A stretch of DNA of 64,000 nucleotides, taken from Dactylellina haptotyla. Lineage: Eukaryota > Ascomycota > Orbiliomycetes > Orbiliales > Orbiliaceae. The stretch lies in assembly GCA_031310005.1 (NCBI GenBank), contig CM062381.1, forward strand, positions 4,216,001 through 4,280,000, given 5' to 3'. A program made the translations under genes and the position numbers. Below the pieces are notes generated by a model. The model was not told the DNA's origin. It made no database searches and saw only the letters and a list, made by a program, of their open reading frames with translations. Each line of letters starts with the position of its first letter. Position 1 is the stretch's first letter. Below, piece after piece: positions 21,925 to 32,750 of this stretch.

Positions 21925-23418
21925 TTAAAATCTTCGGCCGTCTTCTCTTCCCATCTCGGGCAAGGTCGAAACCTGATTTGATCCACCGCCGGTCATACCC
22001 GGTCCATTACCGTAGCCAAATCCAACTTCATTCCGGTTGTGATCTGCCACAGGGGTGATGGGAGTGGGGTACTCTTCGTATGGCTTTGTGCTGAGTTCTT
22101 GGGGTTCGTGTGGTGGGAAACCATAGCCACCTGCATCCATCTCACTAGAGTAGAAATGTGGATTTGCGTTCGTTTGGGCAGCAGGGTAGAAGGCAGTTGG
22201 TTGGACAGCACCTCTAGAACCGGGATATTGGCCAGGAGTACCGTATGCTGATGGTGGGCCGGTGGTAGTGGTGTTGTCGAGCTCGGAGTACATCGTGTTA
22301 GCGGTGCCGTATGTGTTCATTGTGCCGAGACGATCTGGGTCTTCAATGGTGGGGATTCTTTCAGTGGTGTGGTCTTCGGGGCCGGGATGGTTAGGTAGTG
22401 TGTCATTTGGCCCGTAGGCGCCCTTCTTGTGATGGTGATGGGCAGCGGCAGCTCCACCAACCAGTGCTCCAGCCATTGCATACTGGCCGGCATGGGAGTG
22501 TTCTTTGCTATGAAGGTTGGAGGTGGATGGAATTGGTGAGACCGTGGTGTCTGTGGCAGCATATCCTCGGGGAGCAAGATATTCACGACCCGCAGCGCCA
22601 GTAGTGCCAGTTTGGAGGTCACCGTTGGTCTTTTCGGTTATGTCTGTGTATTTAGACTCGTGTGAGACTCGGTTATCGACAGCTGGCGGTGCAAGAGCTG
22701 GGCCAACTATCGCAGCGTCTTCAATATCGCGATCCCTCTTGCTTCTCTTCCCACGGCCGTAGGTGTAGTTATTAGCTGGGGAAGGACCGTATGCGCGGTC
22801 TTTCTTTGAGGCTCGGTGGGCGAGGAAAGCGGTGAAGACAGACAGGAAGAATAGCACACTGAAAAGTAATATATAGTTAGTGAGATTATTTTAAAAATGA
22901 GTTTATAGTCTGGCTTCATCATACCATAGAGCGATTGAGACGATGAAAATGCCTTTGATAAGTTCACAGTTAGTGTTCAAATGGGAGCCGCCTCTCTGCA
23001 ACCAACCGACGGTGATGTTGTTAGAAGAGCAAGGTCTACTAAAGGCATCCTTGAGCAGAATAGTGACCGCAATAAAGCCACCGACGAATGCGAGATCTCC
23101 AAAGACACTGAAGAATTGGAAAAACGACTTTTGGAGGAGGCAGATCGAGAATACCAAGGCGAAAACCGCCCAGAGTAGTCCTGCAGCGCTCTGTGGGAGA
23201 ATCAATAAATGTTAGCATCTGCAAACCACGAGAAGACAAATCAGCGAGGAGGCATATCGTACGATAATCTCAACGGCTAAAGCTTTGCCGTTGCCATCGA
23301 TCAGATTCCGGTTAGAGAGCCCGACGATGAAATAAGTTGTGACTCCGGTGTTAAAGAGGGCGGCTAAAACCTGCGCACACCTCAGAATAGTCGCCAACAG
23401 TTTTGCGATAATTGCCAT
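21925..23418 (-). CDS. MARVEL-domain membrane protein, 451 aa
   Basis: Three exons: 23418-23263, 23190-22925, 22858-21925 (introns 72 and 66 nt); 1356 nt closes in frame. The first about 155 residues contain four hydrophobic spans: residues 5-35 (LLATILRCAQVLAALFNTG), about 54-70 (GLLWAVFALVFSICL), about 75-97 (FGDLAFVGGFIAVTILL) and about 128-152 (IFIVSIAL...FFLSVFTAFLA), with cysteines in the last loop. This is the MARVEL four-helix layout found in proteins of membrane microdomains and vesicle traffic. The long cytosolic C-terminus (about 290 residues) is hydrophilic, rich in Gly, Pro, Thr and Tyr, with one His/Lys cluster (HHHHKK) and a small AMAGALVGGAAAA stretch. Many filamentous ascomycetes carry such a MARVEL plus disordered tail protein; its partners are unknown. 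Confidence 0.85.
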
Positions 23419-25951
23419 TTTTAATTATCTCCACCTCTAGCTATCGGTGGGTTCTCGAAATGTATATCAAGGCGATTCTACGATAGGGAAGAATTTATCT
23501 TTGCAGCGAGCGTCGGGGAAGATGAAGCGGAGAGAGGTGAAGTGAGGTTGGATTATACGTCGAATTAATTGGTGTTATTGGGGGACGGTTTCGGGTTGCA
23601 ACGGCGCTCGTGACGTCGACGCCAACACGCAGCCAGTTCCAGTTCCGGGATTTGCCTGGCGACGAAAACAGCCGGCCACAGCACAGCAACCTTCTTGAGA
23701 TCTGAGTGTTAAATATGTGAAGCCTTCTGTTCAAGCGTTTACTTGGTGATAGTGAGGAAAGAGATACATGGACTTCATAAAGGGAATCGATTACGGGTTG
23801 CGGGGAACAGGACCTTTTCTATCAGGTTGTTTCCCGTCGGCGGGAGAATAAGAAAAATGTCAGAAACCAGGCTGAGGGAAGGAAAAGCAAAAGACCACGA
23901 AAGTTTAAAGTGTGGCTTCTGACGTCGAAACGACATGCGCTCACGTACATACATATGGATTTCACACTCGAACGGGACTTGCGTCTGCCGAATCCCATTG
24001 CGCCGTGCAGACGGTTAGAGAAATGATAGACATTTCGACGACTGGTTTGATGGCTGGGGGCTGGGGGGGTTGCTTAGTCCTCCTGAGCCCGCGAGATGGC
24101 GGGCTGCGCCTACGTCAGGGTGATGACTACTTTTCGCCCCTTTCCCGCCAGATCGTAGCTTGCAGCAAGTCGCGAAAACCCATATCGCATCATGATAATC
24201 CACGATCGAGTCCGACTGAGCGCTGTGGGAGAGGTTTGGATGGACAAGGTGGTGAACTTGGTCAAAGATGTTAAATTGCACATGACGTCAAGCATGATGC
24301 AAGGTCACAAGCTTGCCAGGGTTCCCGCAACGACTCGGCTGCCGCTCATTGGCCACTTCGAACCCTGGAAGACCCATGCAGACATCATCGTCCGAGGGCT
24401 CTCTCCGCGGGCCTAGATTGCTGGATTGCCCGTCCCTTTATCGATACTCTCGCGATTTTCCTCTCCTTTCTACCGCTGCCTTGAACCTGTTTCGACGTTT
24501 CTCGTGGCTTGGCTTCGAAACTCGCGATCGAATCTCATGTAACAAAACAAAGCGGACTCGTGTCGGACCATTCCCGTTCTGGCCATCGCGCGTTCTCAAG
24601 TTGTGTTGCAGCAAACCTCTGACCCGTCCGTAACCAGGGGCCGTCGATGCATCGATGGGTGAATCGAGCATATACATATTCGCATCGGGAAAAATATATA
24701 TATATATATATAGACGGCATCTGGCTTGCGAGACAAATATATATACGGAATAATGTCTCCTCGCAATGTTTCCGCAGTTCCGAACATCTGGCTCTAACCA
24801 ACCTAATCACGTTCTAGAACAATTTAGCCGATTAGTTCCCATAGCCGTAGAAACATAACAACTCTTAAATATCCTGGACAGCTTTGGAACGACGACGGCA
24901 ACAAGCAACTAACATGCTTAGGACCAATATTAATATTCATTGTTCATTATATAGTTTACCAAGCCCACAGATACTGACCCAACAGCCACACTTAGTGATC
25001 TAAACGCACTATATACACTATCCTTAGGCTTATAACCAAGTCCTCGGGTATATGTTTTCAGTACTGTGTCACTATAATAATTAAAGCTTGAAGTCGTGAC
25101 AGCCGCCGCAAATACACTCACAGTAATATAACTGTCGCTTGCTAACGCCCATATACTTTTCAAGCAGGCTTGTAACGTAGCCAGAGCTACTGGCTCAGTA
25201 GTTATCGAACTCCATCCTTCGCGACGTATGCTACGAGAGCTCTAGCCTTGGTCTGTGAGAAAACAATATGGTATCAAAATGCTCGATGGTTTGTGCCACT
25301 GGCGCCTGTGTTGGCACTTCGCAAATTTGTCCCACACTTTTTAACATCATGCGTGATTCCTATAGAGAAACATCCTAAGGTTATATTGCAAATGAATGAT
25401 CTACCGCCAATATATATCAAATGTCCTATCAGAGCATTTTATATAACACCTCCCGAAATAGTCACGTTCGGCAAGATAAAGGGTCCATTCTACTAGCTGG
25501 TTTTCGGAAGACTCAAGCGACGGCATGTTTCAAACGGTTGGTAGGCCGATAAGGCAACATTCTCGGGCCCGCAAGCACTAAAGTTGTACATCTACTTGGC
25601 GAAGTATCTTTTTTGGCTTCATATACGCTATCATTTCATTTGTATTACATACAGAAGCATCCTCGCTATTCCGCGTCCTGCCCATGGACAAAATGAAACA
25701 ATCCGTCCCAAAAAGTAAAGGAGAACCAACGCTTCCCAAATATCTAGTCTCTAAGCAGAGTATCTAGCATCTAACAGCTCTGAACAAATCAAAATAACCC
25801 TTCGCTAAAAGAAATGATATATATATTGATAGGCTTGATGAAATGGTAAAAAACACCGGGTAAAAAGAAGGAAATGATTAAAACAGATATACAACGAATA
25901 AATTGGTTTTATTTCCGGTATGAGAAGTGAATGAACGATATCGAGAACCGC
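23419..25951. other. Gene-poor 2.5 kb, no supported gene
   Basis: Contains only short frames on both strands. The portion 24800-25650 is AT-rich and has frames that look like decayed coding sequence, possibly an old repeat copy, but no family can be named. A dinucleotide tract lies at 24693-24712. Confidence 0.45.
24693..24712. repeat. (AT)n microsatellite
   Basis: About ten AT units in a row within a gene-poor region. Confidence 0.9.
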
Positions 25952-27638
25952 TTACTGAGTTTTGGTTTGCTCAGGCTCGGCGTCCGAGGTGGAGGTCTGA
26001 GCCTCTGGGAGTGGCTCAAGACCGGCAATCGGGGCCTTGGTGTGATTTGGGGTCCAGGCAAGGTAGTCACGACGGACCTCGACGTAGTCGTAAGCGAATT
26101 CACCGAGCTGGTCGTCATCCATACCCATAAGCTCAGCGTGGTCGGAGGCACGGAGGTGGAGACCAGGGATGATATCGATGAGCTTGGCGAGAGCGGTGGA
26201 GACGACGAAGGTGTATACGAGGCAAGCGAAGATGTAGGCGATCTGCTTGTACATACGGGCCCAGTTTCCGTCAATCCAACCCTGAGCGCCAATTCCAGTG
26301 TTGAAACCATCGAGACCAACCACGATATCGGTAGCGAAGAAGCCGTTGAAGACGAGACCGACAACTCCGGGAATACCGTGCTCAGCGAACACGTCCATAG
26401 AGTCGTCAATGCCGATGAGGTACTTGATCTTGGTGGCAAAGTTGGCACAGACACCGGCAGCGACACCGAGAAGGATGGAGGCGTGGGGGCTGAGGAAACC
26501 GGAAGCTGGGGTAGCAGCGACGAGACCGCTGATGAAACCGCTGCAAAGACCGACCATGGAGATCTTCTTGGCGAGACGGTAATCAAGGAGAACCCAAGTG
26601 ACTCCGGAGAAGCAGGCGGTCAAGTTGGAGTTCCAGCAAGCCATAACAGCGCGAAGGTTGGCACCGAAAGCAGAGCCACCGTTGAAGCCGAGCCATCCGA
26701 ACCACAGGAGAACGGTACCGAGGGTGATGAGAGAGACATTGTGAGGACGGAAGTTGACGAGCATGCGCTCCTGTCGGCGACCGAGGACGAGCGAGTAGGC
26801 GAGAGCACCGGCACCGGAGACGATTTCGACGGGACCACCACCTGCAGACAAAGAAAAGTTTTGTTAGCATATGTGTTGATGCGTTGTACGTGAGGTCACA
26901 GCGGCGCATCGCTGCGCATCACCGTGTTGTCGAAGCTTCGTGTGTGTTACGTAACAAAATAACAAGCAACTCACCAGCGTAGTCGAGGACACCCCATTTG
27001 AAGGCCCATCCGTTCACGTTCCAGACCCAGCAGGCGACAGGGCAGTAGACGATGGTCATGAAGAAGAAGCAGAAGACCATGGCCGGCAGCAGTCTACCGC
27101 GTTCGGCAACAGCACCCATCACGATAGCGACGGTGACGGCGGCGAATTGGAGTTGGTAGAAAGAGTACAGCAGCGATGGGATAAAGTTGGATCCAGGCGA
27201 TCGGGTTCCGAGGGTGTTTCGTAGCACAACATGATTGAGATTTCCGATGAAGCCGTTGGTGGCAGTGGGCGAGAAGGCCAGCGAGTAACCCCAGAGGTAC
27301 CATTGGAAGTTGACCACCGCCATCGAGCCCATGACGGCCCAGATTAACGACAGTGCAGACTTTCTTCTTGCGAGACCGGAGTAGAGGAATGCAAGACCCG
27401 GTACCATGATCAAGACCATGGCAGAGGCAATGATGATGTACGCGCTGTCACCAGACGCGAAGTAGACATTGAGATCCTCAAGAGCTGCCGATTTTATCAA
27501 TGTTAGTCTTCTGTCTCGTTTGTCGTTTTACATTATTTTAAATGGGCTTCTGTTCCACTCACTAGAATCTCCGCCATTGTCAGAATTGGAGCCGTTGAAG
27601 ATTGGAGACGGCGCTCCGACGTTTTCCCACTCGGCCAT
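25952..27638 (-). CDS. Ammonium permease, Mep1/Mep3-type (AMT/MEP/Rh family), 491 aa
   Basis: Three exons: 27638-27563, 27484-26975, 26841-25952 (introns 78 and 133 nt); 1476 nt closes in frame. Eleven or so hydrophobic spans fit the family; recognisable segments are MVLIMVPGLAFLYSGLARRK, the DYAGGGPVEI block, WFGWLGFNGGS, CWNSNLTACFSG and HGIPGVVG. Mep proteins carry ammonium across the plasma membrane for nitrogen uptake. At the first twin-histidine position the residue is Glu201 (GGPVEI), as in yeast Mep1 and Mep3, whereas Mep2-type transceptors have His; the second histidine is kept (His350). This predicts a transporter of the Mep1/3 class rather than the Mep2 filamentation sensor. The C-terminal tail is cytosolic and acidic. 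GATA-like motifs upstream fit nitrogen control by GATA factors. Confidence 0.95.
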
Positions 27639-30600
27639 GTTGATATGGGAAGTTTATTATCTGGACTAAGATGTCGAGTATCTTATTTTTGTCGATGTGT
27701 CGAAAAGAGGATTTTGGCCCTCAAAACTTCTCAAGCCGCCGGCAATGAAAAGTTATAACAAGATTTTTAATTAACAGAAAGATTGTCACTGACGATCTTC
27801 TGAATATTGACCACAAGGCTAGAGGGATGGAATGCACACCGAACGAATTCAGAATGGACGGAAGGGAAGGAGCGAGGGCTTTGAATATATAGTTGAACTT
27901 GCCTACTACTCCCGAAGTTATGAAGAAAGCATGGGGGGTGGTTTCCCTCATGCCTCCACGCCCAAAAATCGGTACCCTGCAAAGGAACCTTAAAACACCC
28001 GAGGACAAGTGGATCCCGAAAAAAGCATGGGGGAATTTTCTAGCGTATTGGGCGGATGCTGAAGCTGCTAAACAAACTGACAAATGAGAGGTGTTGAGCA
28101 TATCTCTCGCTATGCTCGGTCTGGCAATTTTGCCTAGACCCTGCCTAGAGAAGCCAGGGCGAAAAGCAAAACAGGGTAAGAAGAAAAGAAGAAAATTTTC
28201 GATACGCCGTTCAGCAAGGTCCCATCCCAAAGCAGAATCTCCGATGTGTTTCGCACCAGGGTAAGCTGCCAAGTTGAAGGCAATTTCTGGAGCTGGCCCT
28301 TCTGCTCCCAAAACATAGGCGAGCCGGCGACTACGTAACAGGATGTTGTCATGCCTTGGGCTCTGCAAATTTGGAAGCCCGATTTCGCCTCTTGACAACG
28401 TGAAATTGCCAAAGTTTTGTGGTGGATATCTCGCAACCCACCTGTTATGTCGCGCGTAGCCTCTACCGCGGTTCTCCGACAGTGGGATCCGAGTTCTCAC
28501 ACAAACCATGGTAATTCCAAAGAAATACATTCATCGTGAATTCCTGGGTTCGTCCAACTCCAGAATTCGGAAGTACTTTGATGTGAACAGGTTGTCAAAG
28601 GCAAAGTTTACCGAGTATCACGTTAGGATACTGATAAGCCCGGGATCTAGGCTTTATCCGTTCACAGAAAATTTTGTGATACTGATAACTGTGCATACGA
28701 CAAACTTGCCGCGCCAAATTGCTACGCCATAAAGGTACCGGATGGCTGTTTGAAGGCTGCCGAGTGACCAGCCAAGCGGGTTCGTCTGGTCCTCATATGC
28801 AATAATATGCTTTGTTATTGTCACTTTCTATCACTTATTTTCCTACAGGCAAATGCGGAGATCTCATCGAAGTCCTGTCTTCCCCTCATCTACATCTATC
28901 CGAGAATGCCGTGATGTCAGGCGACGGAAGGCACAGCCTCCACCTAGTGCTGATACGCATTTCGGGGTTTACACAGTCAAGACTACACACTCTGTATGCC
29001 CAGGCTGTTATCAGCATCACTTCGGCTGGGGCTCATGACAATTGGTGTGATGGTGTTGACCTCTTGGTGCCAATACTCTTGTGATCATTAGCCAAGTGCG
29101 GCGAGCTGCCACAAGCGAAAGACCGCTCGAAATCAAAAACAAGAGGCACAAGCCACATCACCCGTAATATTTCGAAGTGCCAAAAAAAAGCTGACAGGCC
29201 ACTGTTGCAGGGAGGAAAAGAGTGCTTCTTTGGTTTGTTCAGCTTTGAAGCATACCCATCGGTTTCTAGGGTAATAGGTTTGGTGCAACCAGTTGGTTGC
29301 CCCAAGCTTACCGCCGTTACAAATAACTCCGCCTAAGAGCTTCAACTGAGTCGCGCTTGTTCGTGGTGGGGGTTCGACTCGAGGACAAAAGGAATGATCG
29401 AAATTTTCTTAGGGCTGCATATTTTTAGTGCCCGGGTTCATTGGTGGGCGGAAGATTCTTTAATTCGCCAGGATCGACTTAGATCTCGCCTGCAAACGAG
29501 AGAAAAGCACACCCCTTCGGGAAATCGTGGCGTGAGTTGTTCGAGGTCGCCGAACATCCCCACCTAGCCGGATTTGGGGATTTGGGGTCTGCAAGTTGCT
29601 CGCAATTAATTAATAGGCAAAAAAATTTGGTCCTGCAGGATTGTTTGCATCTCAGCGGGAGGTAAATTCCGGGGTAGTGCTGGTTTAACTGCACACCGAA
29701 CGAAATATATCTGAAGCCCTAGCTTCTTGATCTCCGGCTGTTGCAAGAAAAAATTAGCAACGGCGATAGAAAAGAAATTTTCTGCGAATATTTTTTGGCC
29801 GATGTAATCCGTATACTAACTTAATCTACTAGGAACGAGCGAGGTCGGGCGCCAGCTCGTGAGACGAGGATTGTATGAGGCTGGTGTTGACGGGTGGAAA
29901 ATGCTTAGGAAATGTGTCTGAACAGTGTCCACGAATGTAACAATGCCTGAGCAGGAAGTAATCGCCGGGAAGGTGGAGGAGTCGGTGACGAACCCGACTC
30001 GGAAGTGATACGCGTGCCCAGGAGGAATGGCATCTGATGCCGGCAGATGATAGGTGCTGGCTTGGTATTTCGGAACGGTGCCTGAGATAGATTTTGGTGG
30101 CCTTCTGACGAACCTCTCTAGGAAGTTGTCATTGGTCTGGTTGGGATTATTTGTCCGGATATCTCAGACACGTTCTGATGGATTCGACAATTCCACGCAG
30201 GAAACGCTATTAGCCAAGCAAGGGTCCATGTAAAGCAGCCGGTAACTGCAGTTCGGTAACCTGCTTAATCAAATATAACCCAAATTTATGCTAAAAATGA
30301 CAATTTCTTTGATCTCCTTGAAATTGATTCTTCTTCAATCATGCGACACTCCATCCTGCAAATATCGATCCCACATTAAATTTGAGGTTGTACTGAAGGG
30401 GCTCAAAGTGTATTGTTGCGCTCGTGGGGAGTTTAAGTTGTCTCGCGAGTTTAAGGCAGCGACGGAGGAACCGATGGCGGTAACCCACCAAAGCGGCGTC
30501 CCTTTTCGCTAACTTATAGGTGTCGTTTGCCGTCTCGAGCCTCGCCATCAGCCGTAGGTGCGCCGCTGATTGTTGTTGACCCCTGGCGTGGGAGGAGCCA

Positions 30601-32750
30601 AGAATTACCGCTTTAGGAAATCCCGAGATGCACCATGTCGTGTGTGCGACCACAGATGTGTTGACAGTTGACACTATAAACCAGTATCTCGATTCTCGCA
30701 TCCGAACATTGCGTGAAACCCATTCCTAATGGAAACTTTCTTATCTTTCCAGAACCCGTTGTTCAGCAGAAAACGGGAACCCAAAATCTATAAATTGCCG
30801 TTCTATCCCCTTTGAAACGCAATATTGGCAGGCTAAGCTTCTTGTTGTTCGGGTTTGGCTGTGCTGAGCGTTCGCTTATTAGGTAATTGCATTCATGAAG
30901 GTGGTCACCATTGTCATACTAATGACACATAGCAAAAGAAACTTGGAAAAAGCTTCTTTCTGGACGATCTGATGCGTGCGAATGCGGGATTTTAACTGTT
31001 TCCTTCAGATAGGGGTTTGATAAGGGCGAAACGGTGGATATTTTAGAGAATGTTATATGTCATTGCATTGGCATGTATGTCGACAACACATGCGGAACGA
31101 TGGCGGGATGCGGACGGCAGGGTCGGGTGAGGTCGGCTTTATTATTAATCTTATTAAAAATTGCATTACACGTTGCATCCTGTCACGGTATTGCGAGTGT
31201 GGTTCTAGATGATTATATTTTGCTAGAAACCATCTCAGTGTTGGCGTCAATCGTACGCGCGACGGTATTCACGTTCGGGACTTTGGTTGGTGTCTATAGC
31301 GCCAAACGATTGGCGACAGCCGCCAATGAGCCGGGTGCCTTCTTCGACCATGGCAGGACCGTAGTTGCAGCTTGGCCATTAGTCTTGGTCATAAGATCTT
31401 TGGGTTGCGGACCAGGCACCATGGCACCGGGCCAAGATGAGGCTCTCGCTGGCTTCCGCGGAGATACAAACATAGTTTTGGCTTGAAATGCAATGCAGTT
31501 GACGTTAGTTGTCAACGGCCCGGACCCAGGGTTAGATTCCATATCGAATCGCCAAGAGATCGTTATTACTTAATATACAAGAGACTATCTGGTTGCCTGC
31601 ATTACCGTCTGTCGAACTAGATATGTGCACGGGACTATCTCGCGCGGGAATTCCCAGCTATCGTACTCATCTAGAATATTCTTCCAGTTGGCACCCCTGG
31701 GTTCATTATTCTCCCAAATCATTTTAAGATCATAAACAACGCAGGTTATGGTGTGATCTTCGAACCTTCTGTTAGATAGAAGCTGCAATTTTCGATAACC
31801 TTGCTAAGATGCTTATTTTTTATTCCTCGTTAAAAGACGGTCTCCAGTCTTTTCTAAACAAAACTGTGAAATATCTCCATTAAAGATAATCTGGGAGCAG
31901 AAATCGATAACTGGGATGATATCTTTGGCGGCGCATCGTATTCGGATACCATTGCTTGAGATACTGTCAAATTTAAGGTTGGATGTTCAATTCGGTTATA
32001 TAAGCCAAAAACATAATTTCGATGAGGTCGCCGAGTTCTAAAGATATAGTCTAGGTATATACGTATACAATCTTCGCTTCAGAGGACTATTGTTATAATC
32101 CTAGGTCAAAAAGGCTGCTCGCAGAAAGGGTCTATGCCGGCATGTTTTTCGGACGCAACTCGATTATTCGAATTTCATGTGTTGGAATTCCGAGTGACTA
32201 GCTACAAGACGTCCCAAGATTGTTTAGAAGCTTCTAGAAGCGTCTCATGCGAAAATTAGCTACTTTTAACCGGTTAGGTTGATCTAGTTGACTGGTTCCT
32301 TATATCTTAACTACTCAGAGTCACGCGGACTCCAACAGGTCGATAGATCAACCTGGAAGAAAGGAAAGAGCGAGCATTCGGTCCCAGGGCACCATTTCCT
32401 TCCTTGCATTGCATGCATCCGATTATAATATATATGCTATTATCGATGCATCTCGAGATGGCCCTTTTGACTGCCCGCGTTGAAGAGTTGCAGCGATCGC
32501 CGAGATCGCGTGAACTCCGTTCGATCTTCGGTGTCGTGCTGCCCATCACGCTGCCCATCGTGTTTGTTTAGAACAACGTCCACTCTGTACATCTGTCGCC
32601 ATGACGGCCGTCTGTCGAATTGTTCTTCCGCAATGGTCAAAGACGGCTGTATATTTCTCTCACAGCTATATCGCTAGATTCAATCATCACGGTGAATATA
32701 ACTTCGATTCATCTTCGGCATTCTACCCCCCTTCTGGTGAATTTGCTACT
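27639..32750. other. Gene-poor 5.1 kb upstream of the ammonium permease
   Basis: No gene supported on either strand. A 269-codon minus-strand frame (27721-28530) ends 80 bp before the permease start but has no domain, no hydrophobic or repeated structure and unusual composition, so it is treated as chance. Another 150-codon plus-strand frame lies at 31034-31486. HGATAR-type motifs: AGATAA (minus) at 27657-27662, TGATAA at 28632-28637 and 28683-28688, possible GATA-factor sites. Confidence 0.45.
28632..28688. promoter_or_regulatory. Pair of TGATAA motifs upstream of the ammonium permease
   Basis: Two TGATAA hexamers 51 bp apart, about 1 kb upstream of the permease ATG. AreA/Nit2-type GATA factors that activate nitrogen genes prefer paired HGATAR sites, so these may contribute to control, although such hexamers are frequent by chance in AT-rich DNA. 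Confidence 0.25.

Noticed and set aside
24800-25650. Possible decayed transposon
   Set aside because: AT-rich with broken frames, but no terminal repeats, target-site duplication or named transposase or polymerase motif could be identified.
25931-26893. 320-codon plus-strand frame antisense to the ammonium permease
   Set aside because: Acidic, repetitive shadow of a GC-biased coding strand; the minus strand encodes clear permease motifs.
27721-28530. 269-codon minus-strand open frame just upstream of the ammonium permease
   Set aside because: No domain, hydrophobic pattern, repeat or splice partner; residue make-up looks random; better explained as promoter and leader DNA.
31034-31486. 150-codon plus-strand frame with a hydrophobic stretch
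   Set aside because: No signal-peptide layout, no homology recognised and a competing antisense frame; composition does not favour coding.
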